Positions 8,199 through 17,061 of a DNA stretch of 64,000 nt are shown in pieces. The DNA is from Duganella sp. 1411 (GTDB lineage: Bacteria; Pseudomonadota; Gammaproteobacteria; Burkholderiales; Burkholderiaceae_D), in contig NZ_JAFICD010000001.1 of assembly GCF_017833525.1 (NCBI RefSeq), forward strand, positions 2,356,001 to 2,420,000, written 5' to 3'. Made by a program: the position numbers and the translations under genes. Below the pieces are notes generated by a model. The model had not been told where the DNA came from. It worked only from the letters and a program-made list of their open reading frames with translations, and did not search any database. Positions within the stretch are counted from its first letter, which is position 1. The number at the start of each line of letters is the position of its first letter.

Positions 8199-9560
8199 AT
8201 GAGTATTCCATCCAAGGTCCTGTGGGGCGAAGGCGTGTTCCTGCGCCCACAGCACTTCCAGCAGCAAGACCGGTATCACGAGGCGCGCCTGCACCAGACC
8301 GCGCTGGCGCTGCACCCCTACCTGTGGGGCGTGCGGCGCATCGAGTGGGACTACGATGCCCTGAAAGCGGATCGCCTGCGCCTGCAAGCGCTGTCGCTCA
8401 TGTTCCAGGACGGCGAGATCGTCGACGCGCCGTCGAGCGAGCCGCTGCCGGTGGCGATCGATTTGTCCACGCTGCCCACCAGCCTGCAGGAGGTGACGTG
8501 GTATGCGGCCCTGCCTGCGCTGGCGCCCGGCGGCGGCAACGCGGCGCCAAACGTCCCGCACAGGGACGCCCAGCAGGCGGGCGGCGCGCGCTACAGCCAA
8601 TCGAGCAGCGAGACGCCGGATTTATACACCGGCGCCGTCAGCGCGGAAGTGAGCTATCTGAAAAAATCGGTGCGGCTGGTGTCCGATCAGGAACCGCTGG
8701 GCGCATTCGACTGCGTGCCGGTGATACGCCTGCGCCGGCTGGTCACCGGCGGCTTCGAGCCCGATCCCACCTTCATCCCGCCCGGCGTGTCGATCGCCAG
8801 CGCGCCGGCGCTCAAGGCGATGCTGGACCGCCTGATGGACGCCCTGCAGGCCAAGGTGCAATCCCTGCAGGGCCATATGCGTGAGCCCAGCCGCAATGTC
8901 ATCGAATTCCGCTCCGGCGACGTCTCGTCGTTCTGGCTGCTGCACACGGTCAGCACGTCGGCCGCCGCGTTGATGCATTACGTCCGCAATCCGGAGCTGC
9001 ATCCGGAGCGGCTGTTCGAATCGCTGCTCGCGCTGGCCGGCGCCTTGATGACGTACTCGAAGCAGTACGCGCTGACCCACCTGCCCCACTACCGGCACGA
9101 CGACATGGCGCAATGCTTCGCCAGCCTCGATCACATCATCCGCGATTTGCTCGACACCGTGATCTCGACCAAATACTTCGCCATCGCGCTGTCCGAGGAA
9201 AAGCCGAGCTACCACCTGGGCAAGCTCGATTCGGGAAAAATCGACCAGCGCACCACGCTCTATCTCGCCGTCAGCGCCTCGCTGTCCGCGCTGGAGCTGG
9301 TGGAGATCGTGCCGCTGCGCGTCAAGGCCGGCGCGCCGGACGACGTCGAGAAATGCGTGCTGACGGCTATGCCGGGCGTGAAAATCACCCACGCGCCGCA
9401 GGTGCCGGCGGCGATTCCGGTGCAACCGGACACCTATTACTTTGCGCTGGAGAGCAAAGGCATGTTGTATGAGCAGATGCTCAAGGCGCAGTCGATCTCG
9501 ATCTACGTGCCAAGCGGGATACGGGACCTGCGTATCAGCCTGATCGCGGTGACAGCATGA
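8199..9560 (+). CDS. tssK: T6SS baseplate protein TssK
   Basis: 453 residues. The N-terminal stretch KVLWGEGVFLRPQHFQQQD is the TssK family hallmark. TssK trimers connect the cytoplasmic baseplate to the TssLM membrane complex. I use the ATG at 8199, with AAGGAG ending five bases before it, instead of an in-frame GTG two codons upstream that overlaps the ribosome site. The stop overlaps the tssL start in an ATGA junction, so the two are translationally coupled. Confidence 0.95.
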   Translation: MSIPSKVLWGEGVFLRPQHFQQQDRYHEARLHQTALALHPYLWGVRRIEWDYDALKADRLRLQALSLMFQDGEIVDAPSSEPLPVAIDLSTLPTSLQEVTWYAALPALAPGGGNAAPNVPHRDAQQAGGARYSQSSSETPDLYTGAVSAEVSYLKKSVRLVSDQEPLGAFDCVPVIRLRRLVTGGFEPDPTFIPPGVSIASAPALKAMLDRLMDALQAKVQSLQGHMREPSRNVIEFRSGDVSSFWLLHTVSTSAAALMHYVRNPELHPERLFESLLALAGALMTYSKQYALTHLPHYRHDDMAQCFASLDHIIRDLLDTVISTKYFAIALSEEKPSYHLGKLDSGKIDQRTTLYLAVSASLSALELVEIVPLRVKAGAPDDVEKCVLTAMPGVKITHAPQVPAAIPVQPDTYYFALESKGMLYEQMLKAQSISIYVPSGIRDLRISLIAVTA

Positions 9561-10339
9561 CGGCCCAAGTCGAACGCCGCGCCATACCGACGCTGATGGG
9601 CGGGCAGCGCCGGCAGATCCAACCCGGCTATGGGCATGTGCAGACCCTCCTCGACCTGCTGCAGGAAGGCTTCTACCTGCTGTTCATGCTGAAGAACGGC
9701 AGCGCGCCTCCGGGCGAGGCGGCCTTCCTCGACAGCATCACCGCCTACCTGGCGGAATTCGACCGCGAGGCCCGCAAGCTGCGCGCGCAGGGCGAGGATA
9801 TCGACGACGCCAAGTATGCCTTCTGCGCGGCGCTCGACGAGATCATCCTGTCGTCGCCGTTCCCGATGCGCTTCGCCTGGGAGCGCCGTCCGCTGCAACT
9901 GGTGATCTTCGGTGACCAGCTGGCCGGTGAACACTTCTTCGACCGTCTGGAAGCCCTGCGCAGCACCGGCGGCGCCAGGCTGCCGGCGCTGCAGGTGTTC
10001 CATATGTGTTTGCTGATCGGCTTCCGCGGCAAGTACGCGCTCGACGCCGGCGACAAGCTGGCCTACCTGACGGCGCGCCTGGGCGACGAGATCGCCCACC
10101 TGCAAGGCAAGAGCAAGGGCTTCGCGCCGCAGGCCGAGCGGCCCGACCAGATTGTCAACAAGCTGCGCAGCAATACGCCGCTGTGGGCCATGTCAGCGCT
10201 GTTCGCGGTGATCGGCCTGGCCGCCTACATCGGGTTGGAATCTTCGCTGTCGCACGACACGCAGAACAAGCTGGCTGGCTATTCGGACCTGATCAAGCTG
10301 GCGCCCCGACCGGCGTATGTGACGATCACGCTGCCCTGA
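9557..10339 (+). CDS. tssL: T6SS inner-membrane protein TssL (DotU family)
   Basis: 260 residues with a cytoplasmic DotU domain (YGHVQTLLDLLQEGFYLLF, then EDIDDAKYAFCAALDEIIL and GEHFFDRLEAL) and one C-terminal membrane helix near residues 212-230. It ends soon after the helix, so it has no fused OmpA-like peptidoglycan-binding domain; the separate BON/OmpA protein encoded next to it may supply that function. The gene overlaps tssK by four bases and is convergent with the ompA-like gene. Confidence 0.94.
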   Translation: MTAQVERRAIPTLMGGQRRQIQPGYGHVQTLLDLLQEGFYLLFMLKNGSAPPGEAAFLDSITAYLAEFDREARKLRAQGEDIDDAKYAFCAALDEIILSSPFPMRFAWERRPLQLVIFGDQLAGEHFFDRLEALRSTGGARLPALQVFHMCLLIGFRGKYALDAGDKLAYLTARLGDEIAHLQGKSKGFAPQAERPDQIVNKLRSNTPLWAMSALFAVIGLAAYIGLESSLSHDTQNKLAGYSDLIKLAPRPAYVTITLP

Positions 10340-10359
10340 CCTAACCCGCACGGCCAGGC

Positions 10360-10386
10360 GGGGTCGTACCCATGGGGTACGACCCC
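10360..10386. terminator. 12-bp perfect inverted repeat between convergent genes
   Basis: GGGGTCGTACCC (10360-10371) and GGGTACGACCCC (10375-10386) form a perfect 12-bp stem with a 3-nt spacer. It lies in the 93-bp gap between convergent tssL and the ompA-like gene. A bidirectional terminator is the simplest reading, but there is no T-run on either side, so it may instead be a dispersed palindromic repeat. Confidence 0.5.
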
Positions 10387-10432
10387 GAAGAGGTACGGCC
10401 AGCGTATCGCCAAATGCATAGGGGTTGGCAGC

Positions 10433-11221
10433 CTATTGGGCGATGCGGAATTCGATACGACGGTTGCGCGCGCGGCCGTCGGCGCTGCTGTTCTCGGCCA
10501 CCGGCCGGTCCGGCCCCTGCCCCGAAACCATCACCATATCCTGGGGGATGCCCTTGTCGGCCAGGTAGCTGCGCACCGCCTGCGCGCGCGCGTGGCTCAA
10601 CGCCAGATTGCTGTCGCGCAGGCCGACGTTGTCGGTGTGGCCGATCACCTCCACTTTTTTGCCCTTCACCTTGCGCAGTGCCGCCGCCATCTCGTCCAGG
10701 ATGCCTTTGCCGGAATCGGTCAGCGTCGCCTTGCCGCTCTCGAACTCGATGATGCGCTTGGCCAGCGTCTCGTCGAGCAGGTTTTGCTCGGCCGCGCTCA
10801 CGCGCAGGCCGTTGTTGACCGTGTAGCTGGGATTGAGGCTGGTGGCGAAGTCGCTGGCGATCTGCTGGCGCTGCGCCTCGTTGGCCACCTCGCCGCGCAG
10901 CGTGACGTTGGTACCATCGATCTTGATCTCGCCCTTGCTGATCAATTTCAGGTTGGGGCCGATCAGCTTTTGCACGTAGCTGTTCCAGTTCGGCGGCAGC
11001 GACACCGGCGCGATCGACACCTGGTCGACCACGCGGTCGGCGCCATACAGCTCGCGCACGCGCGCCAGCATGGCCGCCTTGCTCGCCTCGTCCGGCACCG
11101 AGCCGTTGACCAGCACCTGGCCGGGCCTGGGCGTGGCGGGCGCCGGGGTTTGCGCCGCGCAGTAGATCGACGTCGATAACAATGCCGGCATCACCGCCGG
11201 CCAGATGATCCGCTGGCGCAT
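10433..11221 (-). CDS. BON/OmpA-type peptidoglycan-binding protein of the T6SS locus
   Basis: 262 residues from the ATG at 11221, with GGAG upstream. After a signal peptide ending around CAAQ come two BON-like segments (GQVLVNGSVPDEAS and VTLRGEVANEAQRQQ) and then an OmpA domain (residues about 150-262) with the expected EVIGHTDNVG and NLALSHARAQAVRSYL motifs and the final ARNRRIEFRI. OmpA domains bind peptidoglycan non-covalently. Lying between tssL and tagF, it probably anchors the TssJLM complex to the wall, since TssL here lacks such a domain. The domain call is firm; the T6SS role is inferred from position. Confidence 0.82.
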   Translation of the reverse strand: MRQRIIWPAVMPALLSTSIYCAAQTPAPATPRPGQVLVNGSVPDEASKAAMLARVRELYGADRVVDQVSIAPVSLPPNWNSYVQKLIGPNLKLISKGEIKIDGTNVTLRGEVANEAQRQQIASDFATSLNPSYTVNNGLRVSAAEQNLLDETLAKRIIEFESGKATLTDSGKGILDEMAAALRKVKGKKVEVIGHTDNVGLRDSNLALSHARAQAVRSYLADKGIPQDMVMVSGQGPDRPVAENSSADGRARNRRIEFRIAQ

Positions 11222-11273
11222 CGCAAAGCTCCTTTTTTTGATGGAATCGGAATGGATAGGATCGGACGAAAGG

Positions 11274-12242
11274 TCACACGAAGGTTTCGTGGAACAGCGC
11301 CTGGACGGAGCGCAGCGACAACTGCCCCTGTTCCAGATAGGCGGACAGCTTTTGCACCGCCGCGTCGGCGGCGACCAGCTCGTCGACCCAGCCCGAGTAG
11401 TCGAAGTTGATCTGGTGGTCGACGGCGCAGGCGGGATCGATGATGGCTTGCAGCGCTTCGGGCGCGGCACCGCCGAAGCCGATCACCAGCGACGGCTGCT
11501 CGCGGATATCGGCCAGGAACACGGCCAGCTCAAAATCGGCCTGGTGCAGGAACGGCGCGATCAGGTCCATCCAGAAAGCGGCGACCAGATAGCGCTGCCG
11601 AGGCGACTGCGGCAGCGGCAGCGCCAGGCTTTTGTCCAGGCGCGCATCGGCGCTGTGTCGCACCGGCTGCAGCAGCAGGCCGACTGCCAGTATCATGCGG
11701 CGCGCCGAATCGCGGCCCAGCATCGCCTCCAGACTGGCGATATTGTGACGATCGAGGAAATCGACGAAGGCGATTTCGTGCTCGGGGGCGCCCGGCTCGA
11801 TATCGAAGGTGGTGGCGGCCAGCGCCTGCAGCGCGGGCTCGGGATCGGCCGCGTCGAGCACGTCGGCCGCCAGCTGTTCCAGCTCGCACCACAGCGGCGC
11901 CAGCACCACGGGGCTCAGCGCCAGGAAGGTGCGCGGCGCCTCGACCTCGATGGCGGTCATGCTCAAAAACGGATAGCGCCGCTGCGACGCGTCGCTGCTG
12001 GCGGCCAGATGGCCGGCGATCGCCCGCCGGCTGCGCGTGCCGACGAAGGCGAACTGCAACGGGCGCATGGCGTCGTAGTTGATCTTCCAGCGCGGGTCCG
12101 CGCTCAATAGGTTCATCACTTCCGCCAGCCAGCCGTCGAGCAGATTGGCCAGCGCCAGGTTGTTGGTCGCCTTGATAAAGTCGCCCCGCGTGGGAAGCTT
12201 GCCGAAGTAGCCGATGCGTACACTTTGTGGGAGGCGTTTCAT
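11274..12242 (-). CDS. tagF: T6SS-associated protein TagF (ImpM family)
   Basis: 322 residues. The start VRIGYFGKLPTRGDFI is the typical TagF/ImpM (DUF2094) opening, followed by DGWLAEVMNLLSADPRW and SRRAIAGHLAASSD. In Pseudomonas, TagF represses T6SS assembly at the post-translational level. Here the N-terminal ImpM domain is followed by a second region of about 150 residues. The start overlaps the tssM stop by four bases (ATGA), so it is coexpressed with tssM. The PpkA/PppA partners known from other systems are not next to it, although a Ser/Thr kinase lies about 10 kb away. Confidence 0.9.
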   Translation of the reverse strand: MKRLPQSVRIGYFGKLPTRGDFIKATNNLALANLLDGWLAEVMNLLSADPRWKINYDAMRPLQFAFVGTRSRRAIAGHLAASSDASQRRYPFLSMTAIEVEAPRTFLALSPVVLAPLWCELEQLAADVLDAADPEPALQALAATTFDIEPGAPEHEIAFVDFLDRHNIASLEAMLGRDSARRMILAVGLLLQPVRHSADARLDKSLALPLPQSPRQRYLVAAFWMDLIAPFLHQADFELAVFLADIREQPSLVIGFGGAAPEALQAIIDPACAVDHQINFDYSGWVDELVAADAAVQKLSAYLEQGQLSLRSVQALFHETFV

Positions 12243-15200
12243 TGCGGCGCTCCGGTGGCGGCGATAACGCCGGTGGGTGTGACGGGGACGGCTGCGCCGA
12301 CGATGGTTTCCGGCAGCCGCATGCCGAGGAAGCCCTGCTCCTGCGGCGCACCGCCGCCGTCCGGGCTGCTGATGATCTTCAGGCCCATGGCCACCGTGAT
12401 GGCGCCGCTGGTCCAGCGCAGCTCGAAGACGCCGCCGTCGCGCTTTTGCTTGGCCGCCGCGTCGATCATGCGTTTAAGGCCGAACTGCCCCGGCTCGTTG
12501 AACACTTCGACATTGCGGCCGTCGAACGACACCGCCGTGATGCGCGCACCCGGCACGCCCTGGGGGGCGGGATGAACCATATTGGTCCATTGCGCCGGCG
12601 TGTTGCGATAGCGGATTTGCTGGCCGTCGATGTCGACGGTGTATTCCAGCGTGCCCGGCGCCGGCATCGGCTGCAGCTGGAACACGGTTTGCGCGGGCAC
12701 CGGGCCGGAGCCGCCGATCGGCGCGATCCAGCGGGGGAAGCGAGCCACCGTTTGCGGCGCCAGCGTGATGCCCATGTCGGCCCAGGTGCGCGGCGCCAGC
12801 ACGTCGCCACGACGCAGCACCAGGGGACCCATCGCGGTGGTGGCGAATTTGGCGATCAGTCCATCCGGACCAAAGAACTGCGCGATCTCGCTGCCGGCCG
12901 CCTCGATGCGGGCGTTGGGCGAGAACGGATACTTGTTGGCCAGCGATTGCTGGAACGGCTCGTAGACCTGCGCCAGCCAGGTCTTGTTGATCTCCGCCTC
13001 GGCGGGACCGATCAACACCGCGAAGGTCTGCATCAGCGGCCGCACGAGGATCGGACGGATCGCCATTTTCTGCGAATCGCTCATCCCGGTCAGCATTTGC
13101 TCGTCGACGTAGCGCAGCGCGTCGGCCAGCTCCGAACCGGTGCCTTCGAGCGTCTGCTGCATGAACTGGCGCGCGCCGGGACCGGCGTCGCCCTGGTTCT
13201 TCAACTGATTGAGACGGCTGCGCAGCTTGGACAGGGTGTCCATGTAGGCGCGCATCAGCGACGCATCCTTGTCCTTGGCGGCGACCAGCTTGCCGACGCC
13301 GGCGAACTCGCGGCCGATCGGCCCCATGGGCTTGTCCGCGCGCGCCTGATCCAGCTGCACGTTGACGTTAACCTGCGACGGTCCGCGCTGCATGACGCTG
13401 TTTTTGATCCAGTTGACGAAACCCGACTGCGCCTCTTTGAGCTCGGTGCTCATCACCGCCGGGTTGTCCCACGACGTTTGCTGATGGATGGTGGTGAGCA
13501 GCTTCGATATCGGCGACGATTGCGGATCGCCCAGGCGGTTCATGGCAACGACCGCCGCGTCGAAGCCATTCAGGTTGGCGATGGTGACGCCTTGCACGAA
13601 CTTCTGCCATTCACGCGCGTAGTCGGCCTTGTACAAATCGGTCAGTCCCTTCTGGATTTGTTCCGGGCTGCCTTCCAACGTCAGATCGTCGCGCGCGGCC
13701 GTCTTGAGGACCCAGTCGGCGCTTTGCAGTTCGTGCGTCGCCGCCTCGCGGAAGGCGTCCTGCACGTACTTCTCCCACGCCTCGCGGGTATAGGCGCCGG
13801 CGATCGCGTGACTGCCGGTGACCAGCGCCTGATCCTGCTCGCCGACCATGCGCGCCACCGTCATCGCCGGGAAGCGGGTATTGGCGCGGGCGCGGATGTC
13901 GGCATAGACGCGCTCCCGCGCCGGCATGCCGCGCACCACGCGCTTCAGGTTTTCGCGCGCCTGGTCGATCAGTGCCAGCTTCGGCTCCACGCGCGGCCAC
14001 GAGGGGTCCACGATCTGCGCAAGGTAGAAAGTCATCAGCCGCTCGGCGCTGTGGATCATCTGCTCGCGCGGCATCGCGCCCCGGTGGCTTTCCAGCCACA
14101 CGCGCCAGTAGCGGGTCAACTGGTCGTTCAGATGGCCGGGCTCCGCGTGCGTTTTATCGACCAGCATCAGATAGCTTTTCAACGCGTTGTAGGCGTCTTC
14201 CACGTTGACGGCGGAGGCCTGCTGGAACTGGCGGTTCGCCGTGCCCGCGGAAGGGGCGGCGTCGCCGGCCGGCCGCGCCGGGGCGGCGCCGGGGGCCTGC
14301 AACTCGTCTGCATGCGCGTTCATCTCGGACAGCAGCGTCTCCAGATTGTCGACGACCGGCTTGATCATCACCTCGCGCACGCCGGAGAAGTACTCCTCGC
14401 GCAGCTTGCGCTCCAGCAGCGCGCCCTGGTAAAGCCCCATGCGCAGCGACCATGGCCGCTCGTCGCGGTACTGCTCCAACTGCTCGATGCGGTCCTGCAG
14501 GATCTCCAGCGCCTCGAGGCGCGACTGCAAATCGAGCCGCTTGTCCTGCAGCTTGATCACCTTATCCAGGTCGGCCTGCACATTGCTGACCAGCTGACGA
14601 TTGCCCAGGTAGGACCAGCTCCACCCACCCAGCGACGCCCCCAATAGCAGCACCGCGCCGAAGAAGGCGGCATACGTCAACCGCACCTTATGCTTGCTGG
14701 CGTACTGCGACACCAGGTCCTTGTCGGCGAAGATCACCTTGCGGAATAAATTCTGCAGGAAGAAGCCGGACTGCCCTGCCCCGGCCACGCCCGGCGCATC
14801 CGGCACCGACAGCTCGAAGCGCTTGGCCACCCTTTGCGACTGTTCACTGACCGGCATCCCCTCCTGCAGCGCGCTGGTGAAGTAGTAGCCGCGGAACACC
14901 GGTTTGAACTGGAAGGGGTTTTCCTCGAACAGCGTCGCCAGAAACGCCCGCAGCGGCATCCTGATCGTCGAGAATTCGAGCGGAAAGGTGAACACGCCGG
15001 GCTCCATCCGTTCGCGCCGCTGCTGGCCCATATTGGCCAGGCTAAGCGCCTTCAGGCCGTCGCACAACTCGTCGAAGCTCTGGTCGAAGAACGCCATCAA
15101 TTGCTGGCTGGTGGCGCTGCGCTTGTAGGGCATGGTCGCGCCCCACACGCGCTCGCGCTCCGTGCGTTCGGACTTGGCAAAGAACTCGCCGAAGCCGGCG

Positions 15201-15982
15201 ATCAGATCGGCCTTGGTGAACACCACGTACACCGGCGCGAACACCTCCAGCCGCTCGATCAAATCCTGGACCCGCTTGCGCAGACTGAGCGCGAGCTTGA
15301 TGCCCGCCTCGGGATCGTCGCCACGCAGCTCGGCGACGCTGACGGCGATCAGGATGCCGTTAATGGGCGCGCGGCGGCGGTACTTCTTCAGCAGATCGAG
15401 AAAACCAAACCACTCGGCGCGGTGCTCGTCCATCACCGAGTAGCGGCCCGCCGTATCGAGCAGGATGCCGTCCGGCGTAAAGAACCAGTCGCAGTTGCGC
15501 GTGCCGCCGACGCCCTGCACCACCTTGCCGTCGGCGAAAGGAAACTGCAAACCGGAGTTGGTGATCGCCGTGCTCTTGCCGGCGGCCGGATTACCGATGA
15601 TCATATACCAGGGCAGCTCGTACAACGCGCGCGTGCCCGAGACGATGCCCAGCTTGGAACCCTTGATGGTGTCGATGGCCTTCAGCAGGCTCTCGCGGAT
15701 CGCCTTGACCTCGGCGCCCGACTGGTCCCGCTGCGGCTCCTCGGTGGCGGCCTTGGTGCCGATGGCGTCGGCCAGCTTGGCGGACTCGCGGCTGGCGCGC
15801 GAGCGCCGCCACAGCCAGACCAGGCCCGCCAGCGCCAGCATCAAAGCCGTCGCCGCCAGCGCCCAGATCAGCGCCAGCTCCAGCACTTGCGCGCCCAGAT
15901 AAAAGAGAGCCGCCATCGCGGTCAAACCGAGGATCGTCAAATGACGGCTGTCGGTCAGGAAGTGCCAGATTTTTCGCATCAT
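12239..15982 (-). CDS. tssM: T6SS inner-membrane channel protein TssM (IcmF family)
   Basis: 1247 residues. Two N-terminal membrane helices (about 15-32 and 36-57) lead into a cytoplasmic GTPase-like domain with an intact Walker A (GNPAAGKST, 130-138). A third helix near residues 430-450 precedes a large periplasmic part that ends in the TssJ-binding beta region. TssM spans the cell envelope and links TssL to TssJ. Length and layout are normal for IcmF proteins. It overlaps tagF by four bases and is preceded by the M15 peptidase gene across 111 bp. Confidence 0.95.
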   Translation of the reverse strand: MMRKIWHFLTDSRHLTILGLTAMAALFYLGAQVLELALIWALAATALMLALAGLVWLWRRSRASRESAKLADAIGTKAATEEPQRDQSGAEVKAIRESLLKAIDTIKGSKLGIVSGTRALYELPWYMIIGNPAAGKSTAITNSGLQFPFADGKVVQGVGGTRNCDWFFTPDGILLDTAGRYSVMDEHRAEWFGFLDLLKKYRRRAPINGILIAVSVAELRGDDPEAGIKLALSLRKRVQDLIERLEVFAPVYVVFTKADLIAGFGEFFAKSERTERERVWGATMPYKRSATSQQLMAFFDQSFDELCDGLKALSLANMGQQRRERMEPGVFTFPLEFSTIRMPLRAFLATLFEENPFQFKPVFRGYYFTSALQEGMPVSEQSQRVAKRFELSVPDAPGVAGAGQSGFFLQNLFRKVIFADKDLVSQYASKHKVRLTYAAFFGAVLLLGASLGGWSWSYLGNRQLVSNVQADLDKVIKLQDKRLDLQSRLEALEILQDRIEQLEQYRDERPWSLRMGLYQGALLERKLREEYFSGVREVMIKPVVDNLETLLSEMNAHADELQAPGAAPARPAGDAAPSAGTANRQFQQASAVNVEDAYNALKSYLMLVDKTHAEPGHLNDQLTRYWRVWLESHRGAMPREQMIHSAERLMTFYLAQIVDPSWPRVEPKLALIDQARENLKRVVRGMPARERVYADIRARANTRFPAMTVARMVGEQDQALVTGSHAIAGAYTREAWEKYVQDAFREAATHELQSADWVLKTAARDDLTLEGSPEQIQKGLTDLYKADYAREWQKFVQGVTIANLNGFDAAVVAMNRLGDPQSSPISKLLTTIHQQTSWDNPAVMSTELKEAQSGFVNWIKNSVMQRGPSQVNVNVQLDQARADKPMGPIGREFAGVGKLVAAKDKDASLMRAYMDTLSKLRSRLNQLKNQGDAGPGARQFMQQTLEGTGSELADALRYVDEQMLTGMSDSQKMAIRPILVRPLMQTFAVLIGPAEAEINKTWLAQVYEPFQQSLANKYPFSPNARIEAAGSEIAQFFGPDGLIAKFATTAMGPLVLRRGDVLAPRTWADMGITLAPQTVARFPRWIAPIGGSGPVPAQTVFQLQPMPAPGTLEYTVDIDGQQIRYRNTPAQWTNMVHPAPQGVPGARITAVSFDGRNVEVFNEPGQFGLKRMIDAAAKQKRDGGVFELRWTSGAITVAMGLKIISSPDGGGAPQEQGFLGMRLPETIVGAAVPVTPTGVIAATGAPQ

Positions 15983-16093
15983 GATTCGGTCGGGGCTTGG
16001 GCGACTGCGCCTGAGATGAAGGCGGACCGATCAATGTTGCCACCAACCAAGCCGAGAATTCTTGAGCGGGGACAATGATCACCCCGCCGCGTT

Positions 16094-16933
16094 CTATTTG
16101 CGCACGGTACCCGCCACACGCAGCTCGGTGTGGCCGAAATCCATCATGGTCCAGCGCCCGCCCCAGGTCAGCCCGACCGATTCGGCCGCCTCGCCGTACA
16201 GGCGGTAGCCGCGCATCGCCCACGGGTCCTTCTCCGAGATCACCAGCTTGCCGTCGCGCAGAAACGCACAATCGGCCGCCAGGCCGAACTGGTGATAACT
16301 CTGGAAGGCCTTGGCATTGGTGACGCTGGGGCCGGCCGCCGCCAGCGCGTTCTGGCGCTCCGGGCTGCGGTAGCCCTCGAGGATCGCCATGTCGTAACCG
16401 TGGCGCTCCTTCATGATCCGAAACACCAGCAGCATGCGGCGCGAGAAATCGGCGTCGAGCAGTTGCCAGTTGCGGTTGGCGCTGTCGAGCATCGGCCGCA
16501 CCAAGGTCACCTCGGCGGTCGTGAAGACCAACGGCGGCAACGGCGCCGGCGCCACCAGTTGCTCGCCCTTGAGCAGTTCGGCCACCTGCTCGTTGGTGAC
16601 GTGGCCGCCGCCGTCATAGCCGCCCAGCATGCCGCGACCGCTTAGCATCAGCGCCAGCAGCGGCGGCACCGACATCAGCACGGCGGCCGCCAGCATCAGC
16701 GGATAGCGCCGTTGCACGAATCGCCACGCGCTGCCGGCGCCGCCGCGCGCGCCCCGGCCCAGCGCCGACGCCTGTTGCGCGCCCTGCCGGCAATCGCGCC
16801 GCAGACGCTGCTCCAGACGGCGGCCGACCGCGCTTGCCGAGTGCGCCACAAGCTCGCGGCCTGCCGGAAACAGCAGCAGCCAGGCGCCAACACACGCGAC
16901 CACGAAAAATATCAACACTGAAAAGAGAAACAT
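16094..16933 (-). CDS. Membrane-anchored M15 (VanY/TagX-like) peptidoglycan endopeptidase
   Basis: 279 residues from the ATG at 16933 (GGAG upstream). Two hydrophobic segments (about 2-22 and 79-97) are followed by a periplasmic M15 peptidase domain. Zinc ligands are visible: H214 and D221 in the SYHQFGLAAD motif and H268 in DFGHTE, with E270 nearby. The family cleaves L,D- or D,D-peptide bonds in peptidoglycan. TagX, an M15 endopeptidase, is needed to open the wall for T6SS assembly in Acinetobacter. Adjacency to tssM suggests the same job here rather than a secreted effector, and no immunity gene is apparent. The catalytic family is clear; the role is inferred. Confidence 0.8.
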   Translation of the reverse strand: MFLFSVLIFFVVACVGAWLLLFPAGRELVAHSASAVGRRLEQRLRRDCRQGAQQASALGRGARGGAGSAWRFVQRRYPLMLAAAVLMSVPPLLALMLSGRGMLGGYDGGGHVTNEQVAELLKGEQLVAPAPLPPLVFTTAEVTLVRPMLDSANRNWQLLDADFSRRMLLVFRIMKERHGYDMAILEGYRSPERQNALAAAGPSVTNAKAFQSYHQFGLAADCAFLRDGKLVISEKDPWAMRGYRLYGEAAESVGLTWGGRWTMMDFGHTELRVAGTVRK

Positions 16934-17061
16934 GGTGCGCTCCGTCAAAGCAAGTCCCGGCCACCGGATGGACACTGGCAAGCGGCCGGGTCAAGAACGT
17001 TTCATCCTAGGCCCGATCGGCGATCGGCGTGAAAGACCAGATCAAATTCGGAGGAAATATT

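Noticed and set aside
12227..14647. Plus-strand open frame of about 800 codons opposite tssM
   Set aside because: tssM on the minus strand has clear IcmF motifs through this region, and the opposite frame shows only shadow composition.
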